A stretch of DNA of 64,000 nucleotides from Hyaloscypha bicolor E (Eukaryota; Ascomycota; Leotiomycetes; Helotiales; Hyaloscyphaceae). How positions within the stretch are numbered: the stretch's first letter is position 1; every line of letters begins with the position of its first letter. This document shows positions 47,240 through 58,091 of this stretch, piece by piece. Location of the stretch: assembly GCF_002865645.1 (NCBI RefSeq), contig NW_020194512.1, forward strand, positions 2,025,183 through 2,089,182, read 5' to 3'. Position numbers and translations under genes: made by a program. The notes under the pieces were generated by a model that worked only from the letters and a program-made list of their open reading frames with translations, was not told the DNA's origin and made no database searches.

Positions 47240-49157
47240 CCTTCCTCCACCACCACTTTCAGGATTATGGGGAGGGCGGTGTTTGATATTGTACATATTC
47301 ATTTCTTTTCCATCTTTTGCGATAGACTCGAGACGAAGTCGTCATGAGATCTCTCGTGCCTGGCATATTAGGTAACGTCTGGATTCGTTCCATAGTTGCC
47401 CTCGTGCTTTAGATGCAGGGACGTCTTCTGCGCGGCGGTGGTTATCGTGCTTGTAACATACGACTTTCTTTTTCTTCACGGACCTTATGGGATGGCCCCT
47501 CTCGTCAGATGGGTATCGACGAACAGCAAAAGTTCAGCGACCTCGACCTGATATTATGACTTGGGTGGCGTATGTGGGCGTTTGGGCGAGGTCGCTCGCA
47601 CGAGTGATCTCTGGAGTCTGGGTTGTTCTTGCAAGAAGGGCATGACTGGCTGGCGTCGGCAGATAGCTCTGTTTACTTTGGTTTTGAGCTCATAATTTAT
47701 GAGCGAATGGCGGAAGATTTGATGATGCTGGATCGGGGGCATGTTTTAGCGGGGCGGTGCTATGATACCCGATCATTATGAGGGCGTGGTGGATGGGGAA
47801 AGGGGCGCTGGTGGGTGTGGTTCAGCAGGACAATAATGGTTACTCGTCGTACGCTCAGAAACGATGAGCTTGACATCTGGGATGAAGGAATGAGAAAACA
47901 AAAAACAACCAAAAACAACTTTGGGGAGTGCTGGAAAGGGTTCATGGCTCGTATCGAATTGGCTCGATGGTTATGTATCAGGTCTAGCAAATGCAACTTT
48001 TAACCCCCCAAGTCCGCTGGCTGAATCCGCGTGATACTCTTGGGGACTGTTCATTTCAGTGCTACCCCTTTCGAACCAGATGTGGACGCCTTCATCCGAG
48101 GTGTTCTGCAGCAACACCCGACTGTCCGGGCCATTCCGAGGAGCTTTTCCGGGACCGATGAATGGCTGGGTGTGAGGAGGAAGGAGGATGATTGTCCGAG
48201 GCCGAATGAGACGAGCAAGGGTGAACGTGCAACCGGGACACGGATTTCATTTTGGTTGTTGTGATACTCGGGGCTGAAATTCAAGGACTCTCCGTTGACT
48301 CGAAATGAGATCTGACGGCGCCTTGATTGGCTGGTGGCCATTATGTCGTGTGCACAGCAGGGTGTGCCAGTCCAATGCACGGCGATAAGCAAAGTGGAGG
48401 AACGCCTGGAACCGTTGCACCAACAACTACAGTATTTTCGTCTGATCTCGAAGCCGGGCCATAACCTCCCGGAGCCCGAGCTCGAGTTGCAGATCCTCAG
48501 AGATCCTCAGAGATCCTCAGAGATCCTCAGAAAGGGGGATTCTTGCAGATGGCCGCCCAGGCCTGCAAAGCAGCTTGATTGAGTGCTGACCGTGGCATTC
48601 CACAATGTCACTGCTCAGATCCTCCTGCGCGCAACAGTTCCAGAGTCGCAATCCGGGTCGTTCCGGCTCCCGAGCATCCTTTCAGCATCCAGCATTACCC
48701 TGTGGCTGGAATGGCACATGGCATGCCATGTACTTTGGCTAAATGGAGCGCGACGGGGATCCTCCTCCACGTGAAAGGGAAAGGGGGTTGATTATGTGTG
48801 TGGTACATAGCGGTGAAGGACGGGGGACACCAGTTGGCTGCCATATAGTTGCTAATAGACCCCTCGAAGCTTCCTTCCATCCATACTTCATTTTGTTTCC
48901 TGCCCTTCTAGCAATTGTTATTCTTCGGGCTTTGAGACATTTGATTCAGTGCTGCCCAAAGTGACGTTCGGCCGCCATTTACCGGACTAACTTCCTGCGA
49001 GCTACCGGCCAGAATTTCATGATTTCCAACTCCTCTGGCCCTGACAACATCACAACTCTCTTCGAGCAGTGCGTAGTGCTGTGAAACCCCACGCAAGCAT
49101 CCGCAGCTTCGCAGGCCTTATTGAGGGAACTAGAGAACTGGGAGGAAAGATCCAATT
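47240..49157. other. 1.9-kb gene-poor region between DHH1 and LST7
   Basis: I find no supportable gene. The first ~300 bp are probably the DHH1 3' UTR. Later frames on both strands are short and motif-free. A perfect 10-bp tandem repeat sits at 48491-48530. The final few hundred bases are the promoter and leader of the folliculin gene. Confidence 0.5.
48491..48530. repeat. Four perfect tandem copies of AGATCCTCAG
   Basis: A 10-bp unit is repeated four times without a mismatch in intergenic DNA upstream of LST7. Confidence 0.95.
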
Positions 49158-50678
49158 ATGTCGTCGATTGTAAGATATATCTATCCGCTTTGGTCCAACT
49201 TTGTTGCGCTCCCTTTGCCCCACCGTGCCCGGCCCTGCTTCTGCGTTTGCCTGATGGCGCAACAATCGCAGACATGGGCGCATTATTGCTGCGCCCTCTG
49301 CTATCATAAGACCTTGTGCTAATCTCTATATCTTCTGCAGTTATGTCTGGCGCATTATTGCGACACACATGGTCCCACCCCACTGATGGTGACCGAGGGT
49401 TTGGCAGTGAGCTGCACGTCTTGTTTTGAAGACGAGAGTTTGAGCACAAGACGACCAAGCACGAGTTCACGGTCGGTCAATCCTACAGATGGGTCGGCAG
49501 GTATATCGCGGGGCGCAAGTAGGACCAATTCGTCGTCGTCGGACAAGGAGAATGCAGCATACTCAGCATTTCGCTACCAAGCATCCAAGGCTCAAGCGTC
49601 GACTTCTGCCATTGAGACCCCACCAGAGAGTCCTCGAGTTGCAGCATTGCAGATGGCACAGAATCCCAATAATTATCGACGCGACTCGAGCTTCCGGAAG
49701 ACCTACGATGAGAACGACAGGAAGAGGGCCATACCCTGCGAGAATTGCGCGCTCACTCTGCCCAAGAAGACGAAGGAAGGGTCATCTGCAAGTAAGATGG
49801 ATAACAGCGGACCAATCCTTCGAACCAGGAAAGTTTGTGAGCGAATCTCTGTCCCTGCGGAACAACCTTCACCTCCCAAATCCGACTCTTGCAACTCCTC
49901 CGATTCCGAGAACGCCATTGTATCCAAGCCTACACACCGAAGAACCCGCTCACGCACTCTAATCCGCGCCGGTACATCCTCTAGTAACTCGTCCTTCAAC
50001 TCTACTATCTCCCATGACCATTACCTAGACTACACTTCGACCCACGAACCACTCGCTCCCACCTCTTTCTCTATCATCCGACAATCCTGCCTCCGTACTC
50101 TCTCATGCGAGACCCTACCTCCTTCGTCGACACAATTCACTTCTTCCCCAGCATCGCCTTTCATGAACAACCCCTTTTCAACCGGTCCTTCATCCGCCTC
50201 AACTTCTGGTGGTCCTATCTTCTTCGGTGACCCTCTCGCAGGATACACAACGGCCTACATATTTCGAATACCAGACCCCAATGCCCGTGGCCGGAGACGC
50301 GTCTATGCACTAATGGCACTCAGCACGCACCGCGAACGAGCAGCCATGCAGACCTTCTCCTACCTCTCATCCGCATTCCGAGACCTAGCTGCATGGATCC
50401 AGTCCCTCGCCGAAGCAGAACTCGAGCGCGCTGAAAATGCAAATAGTCCTCGTCTTAGTGGAAGCGATGACAGAAATGGTAGCAGTAGCAGCACCCACAA
50501 CACTCCTACTAGCGCCTTCTTGAGTGGCAGGAAATGGGGCCCTGATGGCAAGTTTGCAGGCATGAGTTTGAAGGCCCGAGGGCTAGCGGAGATCGTTGGG
50601 TTACCGGATTTCTTCATCGAGTTGCACGCGAAGTTTGTGCGGCTGCTTATTGAGCTGAGTATTATGCTCGGTGCATAA
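49158..50678 (+). CDS. LST7: Folliculin / Lst7 homologue
   Basis: Folliculin/Lst7 pairs with FNIP/Lst4 as a GAP for Rag/Gtr GTPases at the vacuole in amino-acid signalling to TORC1. Exon 1 is only 12 nt (49158-49169, MSSI). After a 171-bp intron (49170-49340) exon 2 reads LCLAHYCDTHGPTPLMVTEG, the folliculin N-terminal signature, followed by SCTSCFEDES. The total is 449 residues. Much of the middle is Ser/Pro-rich disorder. The second longin half is seen at YTTAYIFRIPDPNARGRRRV and MALSTHRERAAMQTFSYLSS. It ends with a hydrophobic helix (KFVRLLIELSIMLGA), so no DENN domain follows, as in yeast Lst7. The single-frame start at 49386 is internal. Confidence 0.9.
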
Positions 50679-51761
50679 CGCCTTGGTCCAGCGTTAGCAT
50701 ACGTTTCTGAATGTTGTCGGCGAGCCAGGAAATTCCATCCTATGGTACTTCAAGACTTCGGAGGAATGATTTATGATTGTTTGAGCGAGAGTGAGAGCAA
50801 GCGTGGAGTCAAGGGAAATGCATTTTACGGCGTTTAGATGGGTATGGGAGTCATTTGGATATGTGCTCTTTTAGGAGTAACAGCAACATCAACATGGAGT
50901 TTGGGCGGAAACTACTTCGTCTGGTTGTTTTGATAGCGTTTAGCGATGCTTTTGCTTTTCAGCCGGTTTGGTCTGTTATTTTAGTACTGTATGTTGAGAG
51001 CGAGATACCATGCAGCGAGCACTAGGTCTGCTAGTAGAGGCGCATCTGCTGAAATAGAAGAAAGATATTGAGATTTAGAGGTCCTTCTTCTGCTGCTAAT
51101 TATCGATGAAGTGAAGAAAGGAAGTTTAATATTGCCATCACGCTGAGGAGAAAGAGGCAATGTACTGGACAAAACTGAAACATCCGATAAAAATGTACCG
51201 GGGAGCACTCAACATTTAAACGCTCACGAGACATATTATCCAGCTTCTTGTAGGTATATTATATGAAGTGGTCTTACCATTTCCTTCAAGTGTTCGAGAA
51301 GTGTAAGACATAGTCAGGACCTCTCTTGAATGTCCTTGCAAGCTGGGCACATTGACATTATTATTAAACAGTCGTCTTCCCCCGAGTCCCGAAAACCCAG
51401 ACTATCGAAATATTCCTGGGATTCTGGTTCATGGAGGCTGTGGGGAAATGGTGGATGCCAAATTTAAAATTCAAGAATCATTGCACCATACAAGAATACA
51501 TAAACACGTGTTATGTAGAAGGCAGAATCTATTGGATTACAGACTGGTTATGTTTTTGGTATTATTGGTACAGCTGAATCTAATGCGAAGCGTTGAGCCA
51601 TCACTGTAGTTCAGATCTCCTTTCTTATAATCCCATCCTCCCATTTCTCTCGTCTGAATGGCCAGGTTGTGAGACTCAATGTTCCGATTTTTGTTGACAC
51701 ATTCAAGCCTCTCACCCACCCATGTCCCTGATCCACCCAACAAACACTCTCAAACTGCCCT
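50679..51761. other. Intergenic, convergent LST7 and RPT3
   Basis: About 1.1 kb between convergent stop codons. No supportable gene, RNA or repeat was seen. Confidence 0.5.
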
Positions 51762-53172
51762 CTATTTGTAGAAATCGTACGACTTCGCTTCCTGAGATGT
51801 CTTCACCTGAGCGGAGTAAGCATCCTCCAAATCACTCTGAATGATGTTGTATCGGTTCTTTCTCACGGCTCTGAGACCAGCCTCCTGCATGATCGCCGCA
51901 ATGATCGCACCACTCAGAGGATCGTTTCGTACAATCAGACTGTCGAGGTCCACCTCAGGAGCCAAGGACATCTTGGATGCGATGGTAGTGAAAATCAATC
52001 TACGTTCTCGTCTATCTCGGAGATTGGGGAACTCGATCTTTCTGTCGAGACGGCCAGGGCGGAGGAGAGCGGGATCCAAAGTGTCAGCACGATTGGTGGC
52101 CATAATGACCTTGACATTTGATGTCTGATCAAATCCGTCCATCTGGTTAAGTAGCTCGAGCAGGATACGCTGGACTTCTCGATCAGCGCCAGTCTGGGCA
52201 TCGAATCGCTTTGTGGCGATGGCGTCTATTTCATCGATGAAGATTATCGCTGGTGAATTTTCTCTTGCCATTCGAAACACATCTCGGACCATTCGTGGGC
52301 CTTCGCCGAGGTACTTCTGCACGAATTCGGAGCCGACGACCCGAATGAAGTTGGCTGTGGTGGAGTTGGCAACAGCTTTCACTAACATTGTCTTGCCTGT
52401 TCCGGGGGGGCCGTAAAGGAGGACGCCGCGAGGTGGATCAATTCCAATTTGAGCATAGAGGTGGTGTTGAGTGAGCGGGAGTTCCACCGCTTCACGAATT
52501 TCTTGCTTCTGCATATCAAGTCCACCAACATCTGCATATGTAACATCTGGTTTCTCATCTTGACCAAGCATTGCAATGGAGGAATCGGCCTCGGGGGGAA
52601 GGATATCGACTAGAGAGTTTGAGTGGCGGTGGAGGGCGACAGAGGATGAAGGCTTGAGTTTTTCGCGATCGAGTGTAGAGAGGATTCGTACGACATAGTT
52701 AGATCCTGTTGATGATTGCACGATGCCGGTGCTGATTTGGTCAGCATTTCCCGGAGCCATTTAAGTGTTGTTCTTACTTCTGATCGATGGCTTCCATAAA
52801 TTGCCCAATCACCAAGGGCACGCTCTGAATTCGCTTGATCTCTTCTTGTGCCCGGACCAGCTCTCTCTTCAAGCTCCTGTAGGATATCAGCTTCAGTTGG
52901 GAGTTAGAGCGGCTCGGATTCCATACCGTTGTTCGTCCTTAATATACTCTTCTTGGAGCTGGATATATCTGCAAGAGTTAGGCCACGGTCCGTTTGCGCC
53001 ATCTCAAGTCAACTCACTCCATATGCCGCTCCAGCTTCTTCAGAGTAGAATATTCATCACTTCCATCCGTTCCTAAACCTTCCAGGGAGTCGATGTTTGG
53101 TATCGAGGATTGCATGTGTTTTCGGTGCGGCAGCACCTGAGTTGCAGGATTTTCGACCATAGCATCCCCCAT
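51762..53172 (-). CDS. RPT3: 26S proteasome AAA-ATPase Rpt3 (PSMC4)
   Basis: This is one of the six ATPases of the 19S base that unfold substrates and open the 20S gate. Four exons give about 419 residues: an N-terminal exon from 53172 ([20 protein letters not shown]), [34 protein letters not shown] and the main exon joining at [15 protein letters not shown]. The coiled coil spans exons 1-3, then the OB fold, then the AAA module: Walker [11 protein letters not shown], Walker [10 protein letters not shown], an [12 protein letters not shown] stretch with the Arg finger, and the C-terminal YDFYK tail (HbYX-like end). The apparent ATG at 52760 lies in intron 3 and is not the start. Confidence 0.97.
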
Positions 53173-53543
53173 CGTGAAGACCGTAGGATAAGTGCGTTGA
53201 GAGATCGGGATATGCGTTGATGAAGATTCTCGTGGAAAGGTGAAATTCGTAGGAGGTTGTGATGAATACTGGTTGACGAGGCGAGTTGAAGGCAGCTTCC
53301 CTTACGAATTGGGAACAGCGCTTGCCAATTTTGAGCTAATATTAAAGCGGCCCTAGCGCCATCGGCATCCGGAGGTGAGCAATCACGCCGGACAGGCTCA
53401 CTTGCTGGCTGTCTCTCTCTTGAGTCAGGCTTTCCTTTCTTAACACGAAACTTTCAACACGACAACATCGACCTGCTCATTGTACGGAGCTTTTCTGGTG
53501 CTTATAATTTATTGCTGTCAGTACCTGCTTCCAACTAGGCACC

Positions 53544-54231
53544 ATGTCAACTTCGATCACCATTCCGATGCGAACAACTTATGGTGAGAGCAGCAAGGCT
53601 GCTGTAGCAGCCAGCTCCAGCTCCTCATCCTCCTACTCATCTTCACCTCGAACACCACAGCAACCACAAACAACACAAACATCGACGCCTACCTCTTCGA
53701 AAGTCAAATATGGTCATGATCGGAGACCAAGTTTATTGAGTTAGTTTCCCTGTTCTACCTCTTGCACTCTACGATCCTGGTGAGCCGAGCTGTCCAGCTA
53801 GGCAGGAAGTCGGCAGAGCATTTGGCAGCACAATATCGTAGAATTATCTTCGCGAATCGTCAGGCTGACAAGAATTAATTAGGCTCCTCATTCTCGAAGC
53901 AAGAACATACTGTCATCAACATTGGAGATCCTGACGGGGTACCGCGCTTGGTGAGCCTATCCCTAGACGCCGAGGAGCTCAAGCGTCTCGAGTATGGCTA
54001 ACATTCTTATTCGCAGATTACTTGCGTCCGATCATCTCAAGGCTACGAATGGAACCCAGGTTAGTCGATTCCATGAGCCTTAATCATTCGGAGAAATACT
54101 GACAATCCGGTCCAGAGATCTTCTTACCCTCATACGTCGAATGCGACTTCGAATCCCTTGAACGAAAGCGTGACCCGGTCCACGAGATCCGCCTGAGCGA
54201 CGAGGAGATCAAGCAGATGTTCCCTCAATAG
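53544..54231 (+). CDS. Small uncharacterised protein, 140 residues
   Basis: Four exons (53544-53739, 53883-53950, 54017-54059, 54116-54231) join in frame to 140 residues. I do not recognise the family. The first ~65 residues are Ser/Thr/Pro/Gln-rich and disordered. The rest looks ordered and conserved: EHTVINIGDPDGVPRLITCV, GYEWNPEIFLPSYVECDFES and DPVHEIRLSDEEIKQMFPQ. The SDEEIKQMFP tail could be a short helix that binds a partner. It is divergent from RPT3, with 371 bp between start codons. Confidence 0.78.
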
Positions 54232-55555
54232 TTTGCTATCTTATCGGAATGCTTCAGGATAGATAGCCTGTGGTCCCGGGCTTGGAAATATGGGACTTGC
54301 ACATGAACGGCGTTGGGACTTGAACATATGATTCCCTCGATATTTGGATACAGGAGTATTTTACTGGGAGCCGTTTCTACGGCTAAGTACGACTAGATGA
54401 CATGATGGGATGGGAATTGGGTCGTGGAGTCAGGCATTTGCTGGGGATTGCAAGTTGTGGAGGTTCGGATGGGCGTCTCAACTCTTTGATTCGTTCATTG
54501 CAATGAACTTTGATTCATTTTCATTTCATCGCAATACATCCGAATTTGAGAGTGACTGTTATGCCTCTGTCCATTTCCCCCAGAGTCGAGGCAGGGGAAC
54601 TGCTTTGCAGACAGGCAGACTTGAGCACTTGTAGCCTGATTGAGGCGTTGTGTGACTCTACCGATGTGATCAATCATTTGTAACAATGTCTTTACCTTAC
54701 AAGATACAGAACACTATTGGACGAACTAGTGTGCATGTTTCGTTGATCATGGTATTTCATGGAGGTTAGGACTAGAACCACCCATCATGTCCCCATAATC
54801 GAATAGCTTACGAAGGCCAGTAAACATTTTGAGTCTCATTAAATTAGAATAGGGTGGCATGCGGGATTCTGGAAGCCTGAGATCCCTTGTTGAGTCTTAC
54901 TCACTCGCCGAGAATTGGTCATCAGCAACAGGACTCGCTTCACATACAGCAACTACAGATTCCGCTTTCATCCGAAATCTTGCCGGGCAGCTCAACGTAG
55001 GAAGAATACAGTCGACCTCGATATCATTGAAGTTCGGGTCAAGAATCACCTCGCGGGCATCAGACTTTTCTCTTTGCGTCCCAACAGGTCAGAATCGTGT
55101 CTCATGGTGACAGGTGGAGCTGTCTTCTGCAGGCACAGTTGAGTCGTTGTGCATGAGCCTGCAGGCTCCTCCTGCAGGGTCACATGTAACAGTTATATAG
55201 TAGAACTAAATACCACGAACCTACCATTGCATATGTGAAGTCCGACTCCTATGGTGTTGATATAATTGTTCCAAGCTCAGCACACTACCTTAGAGATCTC
55301 GGCAGCTGAAGGCATGTGATGGAATTGCACTATGACCCCCACCAAGCTCCACCCCGCATTCCGATAACGAAAGCCCGGAATGAAATAAGGTTTAGCGCGC
55401 GGCCGCTTGTTCCGATATGCTGACCTCAGTGTAAAGTAAACAACCGCGAAAAGCTTCAACCCAACATCAATTTCTCAACATCATCTTCTCCTCCAAACGG
55501 AACAGAACAGCACAAGTCTTTGGGTCACGAGAACAGCAGTTGGGTAGATATTGCA
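54232..55555. other. Intergenic, upstream of MIS14
   Basis: About 1.3 kb without a supportable gene. Short frames are motif-free. A small inverted repeat around CCTGCAGGCTCCTCCTGCAGG occurs near 55160. A NotI-like GCGGCCGC and a CAAC-rich leader precede the MIS14 start. Confidence 0.45.
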
Positions 55556-56287
55556 ATGGCAGAATTCCACAGAAAAATAGAACTCCAGTCACCAGATGAT
55601 CTCCAATACCTGGTCTCGAACATCCGACGCGCCGCGAACCAGAAGATAGACAAAGACTGGCCACCAATAGAAGGAGAGGATAAAATACGAGAACGCGTTG
55701 AAGAGCTCGTACACAGCGTATGTCTACTATTTTCCTGAGGTTGTCTGCTTTTTACAATCATAATGCACTTGGGGAGCAGGCGCTGACATCAAAATTACTA
55801 GTACATCAACGACGTTTTCCACAAAACGGCTGCAAATATATCTATTAATGGCCTCGAACCCTCGGAAGAACTCATCAACAATATCCTCGTGAATAGCACG
55901 TCTCCAGCACATCACGAAATCGAAGAACACGAGCCTTTTAACACGAGACTTTTTGAGAAAGCGAAGGAGCGCGCGAGAGAGGAAGAGGAACTGATTGAGG
56001 CGATTGCGGCGTTGAGGAGGAAGGTTCCTAATTCAGTAGCGGAGAACACGAAGAAAATGTACAAGGAGGGTATTGAGGGTGACGAGGAACAGTTGCGTAA
56101 GAGGGAAGAGCTGGTTAAGGAACAGGGAGGGGCGCAGATGAGCTTGGAGGCCCTTGAGAGGCAAGAAGGTGTGGAGGCCAATTGGGACAAAGGTATTAAG
56201 GGGCTGGAGAGGTTGATGAAGACGATGCCTGAGATGGTGGCGAGGAAGGAGAGAGCAGAAAAGGCTGAAGCAGTAGCAACTGGATAA
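55556..56287 (+). CDS. MIS14: Kinetochore MIND-complex subunit Mis14/Nsl1
   Basis: This is a subunit of the Mis12/MIND complex that links CENP-C/CCAN to Ndc80. Two exons join HRKIELQSPDDLQYLVSNIR..EELVHS to YINDVFHKTAANISINGLEP, giving about 216 residues. The SPDDLxYLxxNIxxAA start is the family signature. The middle to C-terminal part is a long charged coiled coil (KERAREEEELIEAIAALRRK), as expected for a MIND rod. Translation could also begin 12 codons upstream, at the ATG at 55520. It ends tail-to-tail with TRM10, 73 bp apart. Confidence 0.88.
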
Positions 56288-56360
56288 GCAATGGGAACGA
56301 GTCAACATATGTGCACCTGTCCAGGCTTTGCGTGCCGAGACAAGGATTTCTTGCATTTTG

Positions 56361-57845
56361 CTAAGTGCTCGCAGCTACGGACTTTCTTATGGTGTCATTT
56401 GCGTCGGAACCCGCCAACCGCCCCCTTTCATCAAGTTCCTTCACATCAACTGCCTCGATAGCGTTGTTTTCGAGAATCGACGCCCCGCCCTCTTCGTCCT
56501 CACTTTCCTCCCCCTCTTCCTCTTCCTCTCCTTGATTCTCACTCTGATTTTCTGCGCCCTTCTTCACTTTCAGCTTCGCCTCTTTTCTCTTAGGAATGAC
56601 ACTCAAAAATGCCTCTCCCCAATCTCCAGTCACTAACCATTTCAGCATAATTTCCACAACATGATTGACTGCCAAAACACTTCGGCTTTGCATGGTCATG
56701 TATTCGCCAATCGGGAGTTTGGCCGTTGGAATACCCCTTTCGCAGGCTCGCTTGTAGCACAGTCCTTTGTGTCTATTCTTATCCACGATGCCGCCAATGA
56801 TGTAGCATGTATTTGGCGAAAGGTACTCTAGGGTGTGTGGTGAGTCTGCGGTAAGATAGACAATTGATGGGGTAGCTTTTGAAGGCGAAGAGTCTGCGGT
56901 TTCTGGTGGTGGAGCTTCTTGTTTGGGTTCCAGTTCGACTGTTGATTGAAGCGAAGATGCCGTTTCCGTTATTATGTCACCATTTGTGCTCTGTGATGCT
57001 TCGTGGACCTTGGAAGTGACAGCTTCCGTGGCGACATTTGTCTCTTTGAGATCTTCGGAACTTCCATCTGGGATCGGAGAGTGGCCCATATCTGTCTTTT
57101 TTTCCATAGCCTCAACCGTGTTCTTCAAAAAAGCACCAGCAAGTGTTCCTCCAGAACTACTTCTCATAACCTCATCCAAACTCTCTGCTGCGACCACAAA
57201 GTCTTCCTCGAAGAACTTCACACCCTTCCAACTAAGATGATTGTTCGTGAGCACAGTCTCAAATCTTGACTTGAGTGTTCCACCCCAAGAGCTGAGGGCG
57301 AGGTGAGATCTATATGGATTCTTCCTGTTTTCTGAATAGCATCTCGTGAGCTGGGCCCCAAGGGATTTGAGTTCCTTCTCGAACATAAGCTCATTGAAAT
57401 CGCAGTCCAGGATCAAAGATACTGGGACTTGAATTGGTCTCCTTGGGTACTTTGGCTTCTCTTCAACTTCCTTCTTCGGAAGTTCGATTGCTTCTCCACT
57501 AGCGATCTTTGCCTGCAATTCTTGACGCTGCTCCTTCTTCCGAGCTTGTTTTTCGTGGTGCTTTTCTCGTCGCTTGGCTTTCCGGTATTCTCTCCCGGCT
57601 TCCCACTGCTCTTTTTTCTTCATCTTCTTCATCTGGCTTTTGGATAGTTTGGGCTGGTCATCCCTCTCTTCCTGACCATCTTGGGATGGTGCTCCTCCTT
57701 CATCTTCTAATTGGTCACTGGTTGCATCTGAAAATCCCATCTCAGGAGCTTCCTGGGCTGCTGTATTGCTTTGTGGCGACTCATTTGACTCTTTCGTTAT
57801 ATCAAGCTTCCGAATCTTTGTTGGACGCTCTTCAAGCTCAGCCAT
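56361..57845 (-). CDS. TRM10: tRNA (guanine-9-N1) methyltransferase Trm10
   Basis: This SPOUT-family enzyme methylates N1 of G9 in cytoplasmic tRNAs using S-adenosylmethionine. The single exon gives 494 residues, longer than the usual 300-350. The basic N-terminus includes KLSKSQMKKMKKKEQWEAGR. The catalytic domain shows VSLILDCDFNELM, ELKSLGAQLTRCYSENRK, IVYLTADSPHTLEYL, YIIGGIVDKNRHKGLCYKRA and LAVNHVVEIMLKWLVTGDW. Between WKGVKFFEED and IVYLTADS there is a low-complexity insert of about 100 residues rich in Ser, Thr and Glu, probably a disordered loop on the surface. The C-terminus is acidic. It is divergent from MSH2, with 246 bp between start codons. Confidence 0.95.
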   Translation of the reverse strand: MAELEERPTKIRKLDITKESNESPQSNTAAQEAPEMGFSDATSDQLEDEGGAPSQDGQEERDDQPKLSKSQMKKMKKKEQWEAGREYRKAKRREKHHEKQARKKEQRQELQAKIASGEAIELPKKEVEEKPKYPRRPIQVPVSLILDCDFNELMFEKELKSLGAQLTRCYSENRKNPYRSHLALSSWGGTLKSRFETVLTNNHLSWKGVKFFEEDFVVAAESLDEVMRSSSGGTLAGAFLKNTVEAMEKKTDMGHSPIPDGSSEDLKETNVATEAVTSKVHEASQSTNGDIITETASSLQSTVELEPKQEAPPPETADSSPSKATPSIVYLTADSPHTLEYLSPNTCYIIGGIVDKNRHKGLCYKRACERGIPTAKLPIGEYMTMQSRSVLAVNHVVEIMLKWLVTGDWGEAFLSVIPKRKEAKLKVKKGAENQSENQGEEEEEGEESEDEEGGASILENNAIEAVDVKELDERGRLAGSDANDTIRKSVAAST

Positions 57846-58091
57846 TGTGAACTTGAATTTGGGAACTTTGAAGTTGTCGAAATTCTCGTGACTTCAAAAT
57901 AATTTGACTAAAAAAAATCCCGCCTTGGGCAGAATCGCCGAATGCGGTTTAGGGCAATCACGTCGCGTCCTCCCTAAGCTTCCGCGACTGTTCGTGGAAT
58001 ATAGACATCCCAGGAAAGTCAACAATTTCAAGGGTGCAAAGGGACCTTCCGCTTCACTAATCTTCAGAGTTTTACTCAAGAGTATCTGGAA

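Noticed and set aside
52760..52760. RPT3 start at the ATG of [10 protein letters not shown]
   Set aside because: That ATG lies in intron 3. The conserved N-terminal coiled coil is encoded upstream in exons 1-3.
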